A stretch of DNA of 64,000 bases from Cryptomeria japonica (taxonomy: Eukaryota > Streptophyta > Pinopsida > Cupressales > Cupressaceae): NCBI RefSeq assembly GCF_030272615.1, contig NC_081414.1:783718119-783782118 (forward strand). The letters run 5' to 3'. Positions 48,281 through 61,156 of the stretch are shown in pieces. Position 1 is the first letter of the stretch. Each line of letters starts with the position of its first letter. The position numbers and the translations under genes were made by a program. The notes beneath the pieces were generated by a model. It made no database searches, was not told the origin of the DNA, and saw only the letters and a list, made by a program, of their open reading frames with translations.

Positions 48281-51200
48281 ATGGGCCTGGTGCCAAGGAT
48301 GTGGAATCGAGGAGAATGTTTGTGTGTTGGGGCAGCAAGATCCTCTAGAGGGGTGGCCTGTATTTGGAACCCCTTAAGGATCCACCCTATCTGGTGGGTT
48401 GCCTCTCGATCATCATTATCCGAGGTGTTCTCTAGTTTTGAGACTAGGGAATTCATTTTGTTTTCTAACATTTATGCCCCCACTAATCTTCTAGGTAAGC
48501 AACACTTATGGTCTCATATTTCTAGTATGAGAAAGCTGGCCCCTTATCATCCTTGGATTATGGTAGGAGACTTCAATGCCATCCTTGAGCAGGGTGAGAA
48601 GAAGGGGGAGGTGATGAGGTTGGAACCTTCTTCCTTCCTCTTTCAGGATAATATTTCTGTGCTGCAGCTTGTTGACATTAAGCCTGGTAATGGTTGTTTC
48701 ACTTGGAACAATAGGAGGTTGGGAGAGGATTGGATTGTAGAGAGGTTGGATCTGTTCTTGGTCTCCAGGTTTTGGATTGGAGGGGGATGGTCCACCAGTT
48801 AGGAGATTCTTGACTGGAGAGGGTTGGATCACTAGCCCATCAAGCTGGGATCTTCTCTGGCTAGGGTTGCTCGCTCACCTTCATTTAAATTCCAAGTTAT
48901 GTGGCTTCGAGATCCCTCTTTGCAGGCTCTTGTAGCTGAGTGGTGGAGGAAAGGGAGGCTGGCCTTTGGCACTGCCATGTACTCTTTTGCCAAACAACTG
49001 CAATTTGTTAATTTTCAGCTCAAATGGTGGAATTGGCAGGATTTCGGGAACATCTTTCATGCCAAAAAAGTTACTCACATGGTGCTGAATGGGATCACCA
49101 GCTTAATTAGAGAGCAAGGTTTGTCAGAGGAACTGCTCAAGGAGGAAGCCAAGGCGGTCAAGGAGGTAGAGGAGTGGGAACTAAGGGAAGAAATTTACTG
49201 GAAGTAGAGAGCCCGTATTGACTAGCTGAAGGAGGGGGACAAGAACACAACTTTCTTCTTCAACTCAGTAAAAGCTAGAAGGCATGGAAACTCCATCCCT
49301 GCTTTGGTTAATGATAGAGGAGAGCAGTGCTTATCCTTGCTAGAGATATCTAGGGAGGCATCTCAGCTTTTCCAATCCCTCTTTAGGGAGGATCCCCAGG
49401 GGGAAACAGGGGAGGAGAACCAGGTTCTCGCTTGCATTCCTTCTCTTGTCTCAGGGGAGACGAATGAGCAACTTTTGGGTCCTATTTTGTTGGAAGAACT
49501 TGAGAGGATTGTCTTTCAAATGAGGAAAGGAAAATCTCCAGGACCGGATGGGTTCCCAGTTGAATTCTTTCAAGAATTATGGGATATCATCAAGCTGGAT
49601 TTGTTGGAGGTGGTTCAGGAATCACAGAGGAACAAGCAGATGATTAGGGCGCTGAATGCGACCTTTATTGCTCTTATCCCCAAGTGTGAGGGGGTTGACC
49701 GGTTAGGCTAGTTCCGCCCCATCTCTCTCTGCAATGTGATTTATAAAATCATCTCTAAGCTGATAGCGGATAGATTGAAGAAGTTCTTGGGGAAGGTTAT
49801 CTCTGAGGAACAAAGTGGATTTGTGGAAGGGCATCAAATCTTGGACGGGGTGGCCATTGCGACGGAGACCATTCACTCTATGGCTACCTCCAAGGAAAAA
49901 GCTATGTTTATCAAGCTGGATATGGCTAAGGCATATGACAAAGTCAGATGGTCCTTCCTCTAGAAGATCCTAAAGGCATTTGGTTTTGCGGACGAGTGGA
50001 TCTAGTGGGTTATGAGCTGTGTTACGACTACTTCTTTCTCGATGCTTATCAATGGAGATCATACTGAGCTTTTTTGTGCTTCAAGGGGTCTTCGTCAGGG
50101 AGACCCACTCTCCCCTAATTTATTCATTCTCATGGTGGAGGGTCTGGGGAGGCTGATTAAACATAACGTGGGATAGGGTATTATTCAGGGTTGGAGATGG
50201 GGTAATGAATTACAGCCGCAGTCCCATTTGTAGTTTGTGGATGACATGAATCTTATGGGGCTCACTCGAATCAAAGAAGCTAATAATCTGCATAAGGTCT
50301 TGGATGTTTATCTTGCGGCGTTGGGTCAATTGATCAATGAGGACAAGTCTTCTATCATCTTCTTCAACACTCCTGAAATTATTCAAAGGAGGATTGCTCT
50401 TATCCTGAGATTCCAAGTTGGCTCCCTACCCTTGAACTATTTGGGTATTCCTATATCCACTGGTAAACCTCCTAGGGACTCATGGCAGGGTATCTTGGAT
50501 AAATTCCGCTTGAAGGTTGAACACTAGACTCATAGATGGCTATCCTTTGCTGGGAGGACTCAGCTGATTCAGTCGGTGGTTCAGACGCTTTCAATCTACC
50601 GGTGTATGCTTCAAGTGGCTCCTAAGTGGTTCTTGAAGGGGCTGGATTCTTTGGCTAGGCAATTCTTATGGGTAGGTAATCTCTCCTCTTCCAAATGGAG
50701 CTTGGTCAATTGGGACTTGGTTTGTAGCCCGAAGCAGTCTGGGGGGCTTGGGTGAAGACAGTCTGTTCTGTTTGGGGAGGTGCTGGCGGCTAAATTGTAT
50801 TGGAGGTGGTGTGTAGAGCAAGATCAGAATTGGGCTAGAATCCTGGCCAACAAGTATATGTAGAGGGTCCCAATGGAGGAAATCCCTAGATATCCTCTGG
50901 AGGGAAAGGGCTCTTCGATCTAGAATACTCTCAAGAGAGGGGCTTCTCTCATTAAGGCAGGATTCTTCTGGATTTGTAGGAGGGGGGGAGTGGTTCTCTT
51001 TTGGAAAGACTCTTGGGATGGATATCCTCCCATTCTTGATTAGTTCCCTAACCTTGGGAACTTTTGCCAAAGTTTTTGGAGGCTGGATGGTCAAGGGTGA
51101 GTAACTTCAAGACTGTCTATAGGTGTGGGCAGTTGGATTTGGAGAGGTGGAAGACTCCTGATGAGTGGCTAGTTGTTGGGACGAAGGAAGAATGTGCGGA

Positions 51201-52533
51201 GCTGCAGGGCATTTTGGTGAATAGACGATGCAGCTCCCTTAAGGGTAGGGATGGGCTGGCTTGGTCTCCAAATCCTAAGGGAGTGTTCACAGTGGCTAGC
51301 GGATACCGAGAATTGTTATACTAGAGATTTGAGGGAAGAGAGGTGAATTGGTGGAAGCAGGTATGGAGTAATGTGCCTTGGCCGAAGTGTAATTGCTTTG
51401 TTTGGACTTTGGCTTTGAATAGATGTCTTACTTGGGACAATATCCGCAAGCATGGATTTTTGGGGCCCTCTATCTGTGTTTTGTGTGGTAATGGGGAGGA
51501 AGATTCCTTGCATTTGTTCTTCAAATGCCCTTTCTCTATGCTTATTTGGTATTATTGGTGGGGGGTCTAGAAGCATCCTTGTATCCACGCAGATTCTTTG
51601 GTGGAGTTCTGGAGCAGTTTGGGTAGACCTCCTATCCTGTCCTCCTTCCTCCAGACTGTCTTGTTTATTGGGCTCGTTTTCATTATGTGGCAGATTTGGC
51701 TTGAGAGGAATAGGAGGATTTTTCGTGAGGTCAGATTGTTTGTTCAGCAAGTTTGGAATAGGATCATTGCAATGATTCGGGAGACTGTGGAAGCGAAATG
51801 TGAGGTGAATTTTCCTTTGGGTAGAGAGGAGGCTGACATTGTGAGTAGGCTGGGTTTGTTAGAGTTGTCTCCGGCCTCAACGTGTGCTAAGAGAAGTAGA
51901 CGGGCCATGAAGAAGGTGCAGAGGGGGGGGAGGTGGATACCTCCTCAGGATGATTTTATAAAGATTAACACTGATGGATGTCTAGGGGTAACCCAGGCCT
52001 AGCTGGAGTCGGTGGTGTTCGCAGGAATAGCAGGGGGGAGGTGGTTTTCCTCTTTTCGGTGCATAAAGGGAGACAATCTAACAACTATATGGAGGGATTG
52101 GTGCTTCTCTATGCCCTTGAGCATGCTTGGGAGTTGGGACAAAGGAAGGTGATTTGTGAGTCAGACTTATAGATCATGATTAACTTAGTGACTTAGCAGA
52201 GGGTGAGTGGGATTCAGTGGCAATTGGCAGGGGTGGTTCAACAGATTCTCCAAATTAGCTCTTTAATGGAACAAGTGTCTTTCGTCCACATACCTCAGGA
52301 ATGGAATAGAGCAGCTAACTGTTTGGCCAAGTGGGCCTCAGAACAAGATACGGACTGGAAAGTTGATGGTTGGGAGAATCTTTCTGGGGATTACTGTTAG
52401 GAGGTGCAGAAGATATTTAAGGAGGACATGGATGGTTTTGAAGTTGGTTAGTCGGGGGCTAGTCTGATGGTCCTCTTCTGGGGCCTTGGGGCTTCGGGTC
52501 TCTTTGTAATTTTGGATTCTGTGTTTCAATAAA
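48281..52533 (+). pseudogene. LINE B ORF2: endonuclease, RT, zf-RVT, RNase H
   Basis: Endonuclease: FSNIYAPTN, MVGDFNAILEQGEKKG, ERLDLFLVS. RT: GKSPGPDGFPVEFFQELW, FRPISLCNVIYKIISK, MAKAYDKVRWSFL, GLRQGDPLSP, then FVDDMN (50234-50245; usually FADD). zf-RVT near 51370-51550: CFVWTLALNRCL...CVLCGNGEEDSLHLFFKCPF. RNase H 51950-52400: INTDGC (Asp), NYMEGLVL (Glu), CESDL (Asp), IPQEWNRAANCLAKWA, where the usual final Asp of N-x2-AD is replaced by Asn-Cys. Two frameshifts (between 50760 and 51064, and near 51990) and roughly 19 TAG stops against one TGA break it. Confidence 0.9.
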
Positions 52534-52566
52534 ATTTTAACCCTTTTATTCAAAATAAAAATAAAA
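48281..52566 (+). mobile_element. 5'-truncated plant LINE with RNase H (LINE B)
   Basis: It begins inside the endonuclease domain and ends at an A-rich tail (CAAAATAAAAATAAAAA). ATCCAAT stands on both sides (48274-48280 and 52567-52573), a possible 7-bp target duplication. 5' truncation at insertion is normal for LINEs. Only the ORF2 part is present. Confidence 0.8.
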
Positions 52567-52898
52567 ATCCAATCAAATATTTAAGGAATCGAGATAAAAG
52601 TGGAAAATCTATATAGAAGGATTGTTTATATATTTAAATAATAATAATTAATTCGATATTTTTTAATATTCATTGAAATATATTTTAAACATATTTATTT
52701 TAAACATTTGAGAAATATATTTTAAAAATATTTGTCAATTTTTTGTTTTAACTTAAATTTATACCATCATATAACTTGCGAGTCCCTAATGTTCTAGGTA
52801 TTTGTATCTAATAAAAATATTTTTAAAACTTTTTTATTATAAATTATGGATGATATATAAATATTTCAAACATAATATATAATATTTAAGTTATAGAT

Positions 52899-53023
52899 TA
52901 GGGTAACCCATGTGGTACATTGGTTAAAATGCTTCCTTGGTGAAACTGCCACCAAAGTTCAAATCCTCGCAATAATGTTTCAACACCTTAAAAAGTGCCC
53001 ATTACCAATCAAAAAAATAATTG
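52899..53023 (+). mobile_element. Complete short SINE with 11-bp target duplication
   Basis: The 125-bp body begins TAGGGTAACCCATGTGG. It has an A-box-like TGGTACATTGG (52913-52923) and a B-box-like AGTTCAAATCC (52956-52966) and ends in CAAAAAAATAATTG. Exact direct repeats AAGTTATAGAT flank it at 52888-52898 and 53024-53034. This is a tRNA-derived SINE moved by a LINE machinery. Confidence 0.9.
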
Positions 53024-53388
53024 AAGTTATAGATCAACATTCTTACTTATTTAAATTTTTTATGTTAAATGTTTTTAAAAGTATTTTTCTATTAAATTAA
53101 ATTTTGAAACTTAAACTATAACTTCCATCTAAAATTCATCTACATTATTTATTCAATTTTTTTGAAATATAACAATATAATACATAGTAAGATTAAACAA
53201 TATAAATGAAATGTATATATTAAAATAATTTCAAAGAAAAACACTAATTAGAGTTAATTTAATATTTCAATTATTATTATTATAAATAGTGGAATAAATG
53301 TAGCTTTCTACTTTGTTTGTTAGTCTATGTGAGTACTACACAAAAAAATTGATGTTTCATTCACAGGGCATTCACTAACTAGGCAATA
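53024..53388. other. AT-rich spacer, no gene seen
   Basis: No recognisable domain or repeat apart from the SINE target copy at its left edge. Confidence 0.5.
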
Positions 53389-53630
53389 TTATATCACATG
53401 CATTCATATTCAGGGGTTTAATATCCAAAAAATGAGGGTACAATATATTTCCTATTGGTGAAAATAGGGGTTATTTTAATTTAGGCTAAGCAAAAATGCA
53501 ATATTTGTTTAAAATAGGGGGCTTTTAATTCAAGTTGTGCATTAGGAAGGGGTGACAAAAAAGGAGTTTAGGGCAATATTTTTTGAAAATAGGGGGACTC
53601 TTTAGTATGCCATGAACACATGTGATATAA
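53389..53630. repeat. Inverted-repeat unit, possible MITE or other miniature element
   Basis: TTATATCACATGCATTCAT (53389-53407) is the inverse of 53612-53630 with two mismatches. The 242-bp unit has several AAAATAGGGG runs inside and no coding sequence. TTCACTAA occurs just outside both ends (near 53371 and 53637) but not at matching distances, so a target duplication is unproven. Confidence 0.5.
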
Positions 53631-53959
53631 CCCAAGTTCACTAAGTGAAGCCCCTGTGGTTTTATTTAATAGTTTTTTAGATAAATGATAGTTATAGTAT
53701 TTTATTGGAAAATAGCTGAACTACAATCATAGGAATTGTTAATGCTTAGATTTGCAATCCTCAAAATTCATAAATCTCATAAAGTCATTGCCTATTTTGT
53801 TGAGTTGCCCTATCTTTGTATCAATTAAAATTGATCCAAGATAATTTCAAGTGGGTTCTTGTGTCCAAAAGGTCTCTTCATGTTATCCCTATAATTCGAT
53901 TATTCACCCAAGTGTCAAAACTCAAATTTGTCAAAGTATTTTCTCTTAATGATCATTGA

Positions 53960-54190
53960 ATCACCTTTGGTTTTGATCTCTCTCTCTATGGATTTAAGTT
54001 TTTTCTTTCCAATCATGTTTACATACTTGTAAGTGGATGCATAATTGTTTTGAAGCTATCACTTCTCCATTAAGACCTCTATTGCACAAATAAAGTCATT
54101 TATTAAATAACCTACCAAATGATGTAAAAATAAACTAAAAATTTTCATAACTGACTTTCCAATCTCGTTGAGGTTACGTTTTATTGTATG
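53960..54190 (+). mobile_element. Diverged relic of the Helitron family seen at 31990-32204
   Basis: CACTTCTCCATTAAGACCTC then TATTGCACAAATAAA (54060-54094) parallels GCTTCTCTATTGAGACTTTTGTTGCACAAACAAA (32070-32103). A short TCTCTCTCTCTATGG precedes it. The terminal hairpin is not preserved. Confidence 0.4.
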
Positions 54191-54522
54191 ATTACGACCT
54201 CGGATTCACAGATTTAATAAATCTATGTCGACATAAAGTACCTTTAAAGGACGTAAATTCAGTAGTGTACGAGTAAAGTAGTCTATTAAATAAAGATAAA
54301 ACTACTTAGGTCCCATTCCCACCGCTTCTACATTGCTTTCTTTTTCCAACTGTTCTCCATCCAGGCACTCCACTTTTGTTTAGCATTTGTCGGATGTTGT
54401 TCCCTTAACCTGAATCATTTCTTAGTTTTAAGTTCCAGTTTACCGGAATCATTTCTTGCGTTTTCAGTGTGTTCACCGCCAGCAATATCTTTTTCTTTTG
54501 CTTCAGCAGTGAGCAGATCTAT

Positions 54523-56290
54523 GATGGACATCAGTTTTGGAGAAGCGAAGAGTCCAGTTGCAGATTTTCTTGATTTGCGAGTCAAAGGCAACCAACGGTT
54601 TCAACAGGGCGACTGGAAAGGAGCAATCTCATGTTATTAATTCTGAATGCATAGACTTCGCTCTTAAGAATAAACAGGAACTTTGCAACAAGGAAGCCAT
54701 GGATGCATCTGTGAAATGTTACTCTAACAGGGCAGAGGCATGCTTAAGCCTGGAGGAGTACGGGAAAGCTGTAGAAGACTGCGAGAAAGCCTTGCAACTT
54801 CATTCCACTCATCTCAAATCCATCTTTCGCAAGGGCAGAGCTTTGCACGGACTCAAAGAGTACAACTTAGCCTGTTTGTGCTTTCGACTGGCACTAGAGC
54901 AATCCCCAGATGCCAAGGAAGCCAAGGCAATAAAGCCTCACTTTGACAATTCGAAGAAGCTGAATGAAGAAAACCAGCAAGGTAAGTTTGATCTCTCTGC
55001 CTATTTTCTAAATGGTTATAGACCGCGAGATATTCCAGAAGTGAGTAATTATATTGGTCCAGTGATTATTAAGAAGTCACTCTGCATGGTCGAGGTTTGT
55101 TTGTTACTAAGGATGTTGAGATCGGAAATACTCTGCTTGTGGAGAATGCGATTGCAACGAGTGGCATCTATGGTAGGCCGGTGGCCTTTCCTGTCGAAGA
55201 GAGCCGTGCCAGCCATCTTGAACGTCTTCATCAAGACACAGTGCAGTGAGCAGCTGCTTCCGCAATGTCATGTCCCAGGATTTTACGGCAATTGCAGCAC
55301 CTTACTGATTCGTCTTGGCTGAAGGAGACAGAGGTTCCAGACATGGAGTTGTTCAGGGTAAATAACGGTAATTGGAACAAATTTGGGGAAAACCCAGTGA
55401 ATTTCCGGATCAACACGTTTAAGCTAAGGAAAGCTATGGAGCTGAACGGTCTACTCACACATATCAGCAGGGATGGAAAAAACCCAGTGAAGGAGGACGA
55501 ACATGGTGTCAAATGCAACACAAGGTTTTGGAATGAGGAGAGCGTAATAGAGCAATGTGGGTTTTGGGGGCTACCATCTTTCATCAACCATTCGTGTTTT
55601 CCAAATGCTAAACGTATGGTGGTTGGAAAAGCCATGTTCATTATAGCTGTGAGAGGAATTGCTGCAGAAGAGGAAATAACTGTTCCTTACACCAGAAGCC
55701 TTTATCCACTGGTGGTACGCGAGCGCTATTTCACACCATTGGGGTTTCGCTGTGAGTGTAAGCGGTGTGTGTTGGAACGGTCTCTTGATCCATCTTTCCA
55801 AGAACTGGGTCCTACAATCTGCAATTACTTGCAATCCCGGACAAAACCAACAAATATTTCATCCACAGAGTTGGTGGAGTTAATGATAGGATTCGCTCTG
55901 ATGCTGGAGAAAATTGACGCCAAGGATGAAGTGAAGCAACTCATACGCGCCTCATTCCATTATCTCTACAAATTTGTTTTGGCTGCCATTGAATTGAATA
56001 CTGATTTAAGTGTGTTGTCAGAGTCGCTTCCTACAACCATGAAAGTGGCAGAGGCATTGTGGCATGCTGAATCAGGTTCTGATGCCTCCCTAAAGATGTT
56101 TCAGATGCTTCTACAGGAAGCGCATGGAAAAAAAGAGGGATTCACTTTTTCACAAGGCTATGGAAAACAGCATAGCGATAATTGGAAAACAGAAAGATGT
56201 CCTTAAAGCTTTCGTGGTGTCAAAGTTTGATGCATGTATCCCAACCGTCAGGACCTGGAATCCCCGTGAGGTGTACCCTACAAGAAACAT
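54523..56290 (+). pseudogene. TPR-SET domain protein (lysine methyltransferase-like), broken
   Basis: The reading starts MMDISFGEAK and passes through TPR units: LRVKGNQRFQQGDWKGAISC; SVKCYSNRAEACLSLEEYGK; FRKGRALHGLKEYNLACLCF. The SET domain follows: HGRGLFVTKDVEIGNTLL near 55088, NHSCFPNA at 55586-55609, EEEITVPYT near 55670. A post-SET CECKRC is at 55751-55768. Plants have TPR-SET proteins of this plan that are expected to methylate lysines. The frame is broken by an apparent 4-bp gain near 54637, a 2-bp gain near 55081, a TGA near 55246 and a frameshift in an A-run near 56130. No introns are evident over ~1.7 kb, so a processed copy is possible, but no poly(A) tract or target duplication was found. 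Uncorrected introns cannot be excluded near 55250. Confidence 0.8.
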
Positions 56291-59200
56291 ATAGTTTTTA
56301 TGGAGCTGTTGATACTATACTATTTACTGTGGCCTAGTAATGTTGTGAGAAATTCAAAATATTAGCAATATGAAAATTTAACTTGTTGGATGCTTTCCAG
56401 TGAGAGTCTTTTCTCTCTCTCTCTTCTCTTTAGGATTAAAGTAATGAAGTACTTTAATTGTAAAGGTGCAGACCTAATAATTTCAGAAGGAATAAAGTAA
56501 GTTTTCGAGAGATGTTTCATTTTAACTGGTCTGAGAAAAGGATTTTGTTTTTAAATGTTTTTATTGAGATATTTTTATTTTTATTTATATTATTTTTTCA
56601 GCACTTAAAAGTCAGAAGTAATTTCATGATAGATTTATGAATATGATTATTATAGTAAAATTTATATTTTATGTGTCATTTTTGTTATTCATTTATTTGT
56701 ATGGTCATTTTTAGAAAATGTTATAGCGCATTTACATAATGACATTTGACAAAATCTTGTGCAAATTTGGACCCCTTGTGCCATGCTCTTTACTTATTTA
56801 GTTACACACATTTTGTCCCCACATCTATTTGCAAGCATATTTTGATATATTCACCCAAATTATGCATTAATTCTGCCTATTTAGCCACCTATACCTATAC
56901 ATTATATTATTCACTAGATAAGATTGCTTACGTATCTTGGGTCAATTCCACATTTTTTGGGTCAACCTCATGATTGTGGATTGCCCCATTAATTTTCATA
57001 ACTCAAATTCAAACTATGGTCAATGGTTGGTCATTTACTCTATAAAGCGTGCCAACTTACCAAATGTTTTATATATTTTTTTAAATGCAATTTCATTTAC
57101 ATTTAAAAGTGGAGCATGCTAGAATATTCTGAAACATAGTTTTACATCACAATACACCAAAGCACTTATATGTGTGAAGTGTATTGTTTTCAATTATTTA
57201 CATAACAATTTCAAAGGTTAACCTTAGATAACATGTCCTCTAGCAACATACATGTGGCTGTCCATTTTTGCATCATGTTGCTCTAATTTAATATTTTTAG
57301 TTTTACGCTACAACAATACTCCAAAAGGTTCCTTGTAGTGCATCCAAGAGATGGATTGGTTTCTAACCCTCAACTTGTCATATGACTAGGTCACCCTTAT
57401 AGTATCTGTCAACATGATTGAAATTGACATGTTTTACTTTTAATACCTTTACTGCATCAAAGAGATGGATTGGTTGCCAACCCTAAAAGTTTCCATACCC
57501 TTATGCCACCCTTGTATTACTTCTATGTCTTAGTTTAATTTTCTGTAATTTTCCCTTTCTTTAAGTTTTTGGGTTTCACCTACTTTTGCAAAACTTCTAA
57601 TTCAATGAAAAAGGTTACTATATTGTCAATGTCAATTTTGATAACCACCATGGTGGTAATTATTTTGGCATGGCATTCTCATTACTATTATAATATTTTT
57701 TTTAGACTAAAAGTCTATTTAAATTGGTGGCTTAACATGATGTAGAATAAATACATAATTTAAATTTTTTCGTCTTCTCCTTAAATATGATGATTTTAAA
57801 TCTTTATCTTACATTTTTGGAACTTATCACTCTTTTACCCTTTGCCCATTTTAAACATGTTTTATGCTCACTTGTATCAATATTTATACTTTGATTCTTT
57901 TAAAAAACTTTAAGGTTATCATTAGCTACTTTCCACATTAGAGATTTGTGAATAGATGTATTATCACCTTCCAAAATCTATTGGGATTATTTTATCTTAT
58001 GTTCTCATCTATACAGTATCGTCTAATACATTCACTTGAAAAATAAATATAAATCAAATTTCACTCTTTTTATTATTTGATGTGTGTTTAAATTATTCAA
58101 GATAATAGTATTTATAGTGAGCCAATTTTTGCTTTTAGTTAGTTTTAACCTTACTTTCTATCTTTGTTGTGTACAGTATTTTCATGATCTATTTTACATT
58201 TTATTTGTTGTTTAAAATAAATTTTAAACATTTTCTGAGCTCATTTGTATTAATTCAAATAATATACATCTTAAAAATATAAATATTTATTGCCTTTATT
58301 GAATATAATATTTGATTCATAGCTTTTTATTCATCAATTAGACCTTATAATATCTTTACATGATTTGATATTCATTATCCCACACTTGTGGTGTCTCATA
58401 GGTATATATGCTTCAAAAGATCTCACGTCACCATTAACTACATAAGTAGTTATCGCTCCTCTTTGCATCATTTAATTATATTAGACCAAGGCTTATTACA
58501 CATTATTCAAACACATTTCTATTCTTCCAAAGATTCTTTATTATTTATTTTTCATATAGACAACCCCAAGTACACTTGATGTTCACATATACATATTGTA
58601 ATATTCTTTAATCAACTTATGATATTCTATGACTCTTAACTCATTATTTTGAGAGTTTCTAGGCATTACATAAAATTGAATTATCTCAAGAAAGCATCTT
58701 GTCTCCAAGTATAAGTTGGAAGACAAGTGTTTAGTTGTTATTCTCTAAATTATATATCATTATCCTATAAGATTGTTGTTATCACATTCTTTCTTATACT
58801 TTTAAGAAATCTCTTTAATATTTTTAAATCATTATCGTATTTTCATATTTTGAAAAAACATTTTTCTTGTTAATTTTTTTTATAGATATGTAGGTCAACA
58901 ATAAATCATTTTTTCTAACCCTTTTTGAATAATTCATGTGATTGACTTACAAAATTTTAAGGATCACAACAATTTGTTTTAATAATTTACTATCCTTACA
59001 AAAAATCAAAGTATCTCAAAAACTTATCACATATCCTTTCATAAGTTTGCAATTAAGTATTTGGATAGTATTTTTCATTATATATTTTTTTTCTTATATT
59101 TTTTAAAAGGGTTTACATCTCTAATAATTTAGGATATTCTTTAAACACATAAAATATCTCTTCACATTTTCCATATATTGAGCAAACATCTTCATTTCCA

Positions 59201-59417
59201 ATTTTTCTTAAAATAAGTTAATATTTTGACTATTTGATAGGCTTGCATTTTGTCTATCTCCATAAGGTTTCCATTAGACTCTAATTAATTTCTTATATAT
59301 TATATGCTTCAAACTTAAGATTTATCTTGACTCCTTACATTACCAAGACCTTATATGAGCATATTAGTATATCTATTTAAATTGATATGAACATAAAATT
59401 GGTGCAAGGGCACCATG
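56291..59417. other. AT-rich DNA with a diverged tandem duplication, no gene seen
   Basis: GCATCCAAGAGATGGATTGG...AACCC at about 57338 recurs at about 57453 (GCATCAAAGAGATGGATTGG), each followed by a CACCCTT-type segment; the spacing is near 113 bp. The small open frames in the region have no recognised domain. Confidence 0.5.
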
Positions 59418-61070
59418 TTAGTCATTTAGTGTAGATGAAGTCTCATGTCAAGTTTTGGTGTTTTGAGTTTACATATGATGTAATAAGGTCCTATGGACCA
59501 TTTGAGAATGGTGTGTAATGGTCTTGAATCATAGGAGGACATTTTAGGATCACTGAGTATGTTTTTTCAAAAATTGTCATTATTGGAAGAACTTGTCATG
59601 TTTCAAAATGCAAAATTATGCAAATTGTAAAGAATGGAATCCTAATGGTCATGGGAGTTCAAAAGTTGGTTAAAATAGTTGGCAAATATGTAAAAGGATT
59701 TAAATAGACCTTGTATGATTTTATAAATGGGTTGGCTATGGATTTTGAATATTGAAACAATAATTCATTTTTACTTTTCTCTACAAATCCATAAGCAATT
59801 TGTTGTTGCAGACTGGATTGTATGTGTTCATATAATACTATTATGGTCTAAAACCATTTTGAAATTGTTAGAGGCATGAATTAGCTTTGTTTTTGTTTTT
59901 ATTTGGAATATTTTCATAAAGATTGGAGCATTTTAGAGGTGATTTATTGAAAGCGGTGTAATGATCCTAATTTGTAAGGGTTTGAATACAAAGATTATGA
60001 TTGGAGTCTCATTCCATTGGTAGGAATTCCTCATAATTTGTGGAATGAAAATGCAGGGTGTGTAATTTATTTTTTAACTTGAAAAGGTGACCAATTGGTG
60101 TTTGTGGCCTATGGTGGGTGATATCTCGTTGTGTCTCCTATGAATTTTGGTTGAAAGTGATGGTTCAGACTAAGAGTTTGCCTAAATTATGATTGTCAAG
60201 GATGGGTGAGGGCTTGGAGAGCATGGGTGGACCTATTGTGAAGTGTTTAAGGTTTTGGTTGGCATGGTAGAGGCTTGGAGTGTGTGGTTTCATCAAACCC
60301 TCATTTAACTAGCCTTAAGAAGAACAAAGCAAGGGTTTTGTGATTGAAAGAGGTTGTGAGAAATTCCCTTGCAAAAAATTATTAGTTAAGATTGTTTTCT
60401 ACTTGTGTAAGTCATTGGATTATAGTTTATAAGTTGGGAATCAATCCTTCATAGTTGTGGAAAAGAGGGCTAATTAAGCCTAAAGAGTAGAGCACCAGTC
60501 CATTTTTGTCTAATTTCTTTCAAAACAACCACTACTTCTTTTTTTGATATGTTTTGTAACTTCAAAATGGGTGTAATAAGCTAATTTTGTCTTGTGGAGA
60601 TCCACTCTAGATCAAAAGTTATGATCTGATTTGTCAAATGTGAGCGCTACTAGAGTCGAGGACTGATTGTTAGGATAGTATAGTAGTTGGAATAATTAGA
60701 AGATTTGGAGGGTATAGATGGTCTATTCATGTCACATTTACTTGCCCTAGGATGTCTCCAATGTTAGTTACAATGTTGTGAAGCCCTGACCCAAAGTTGG
60801 TGTTTATAGCCCATTGAGGCATAGTGCATTATGAAAGAGAACTTGGAGTTTGAGAAGGGTGACAAAAGTGATTTAGTTGGGAACCAACTTCTAATGAGTT
60901 CATGTTCTTTGAAGTACTAGAATGCCAAGGACCTATCCTTGAGAGGGAACTTTCTTACATGGTTTCTTGTATAGGTGAGTTGGGAGAAAGATCTCCCACG
61001 TTGAAATTTTAAACCATACCATGGTAAGTGGTGTGTGATCTTTTGGAATCTATTTCTCTAATTTGCATCA
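59418..61070 (+). mobile_element. Probable 5' LTR of a Ty3 chromovirus
   Basis: The 3' boundary is good: ...TTTGCATCA (61070), then two bases, then the primer binding site. The 5' boundary is guessed at TGTTAGTCATTT (59418) because an LTR should begin TG; nothing else supports it. The sequence is non-coding, with a transcription-type AT/GT-rich body. Confidence 0.5.
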
Positions 61071-61072
61071 AT

Positions 61073-61084
61073 TGGTATCAGATC
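61073..61084 (+). promoter_or_regulatory. Primer binding site of the chromovirus
   Basis: TGGTATCAGATC matches the iMet-tRNA primer site TGGTATCAGAGC at all but one position and lies 73 bp before the gag start codon. Confidence 0.85.
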
Positions 61085-61156
61085 ATAGGTATTAGATCTT
61101 TTGAGGGTTAGCTTTTTGGGTTTGCATGGAGGAAGGTTGGAAGTTGTAAAGTCAAG

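Noticed and set aside
50666-51750. Minus-strand open frames of 142 and 144 codons in LINE B
   Set aside because: They mirror RT and zf-RVT coding sequence on the plus strand; no domain of their own.
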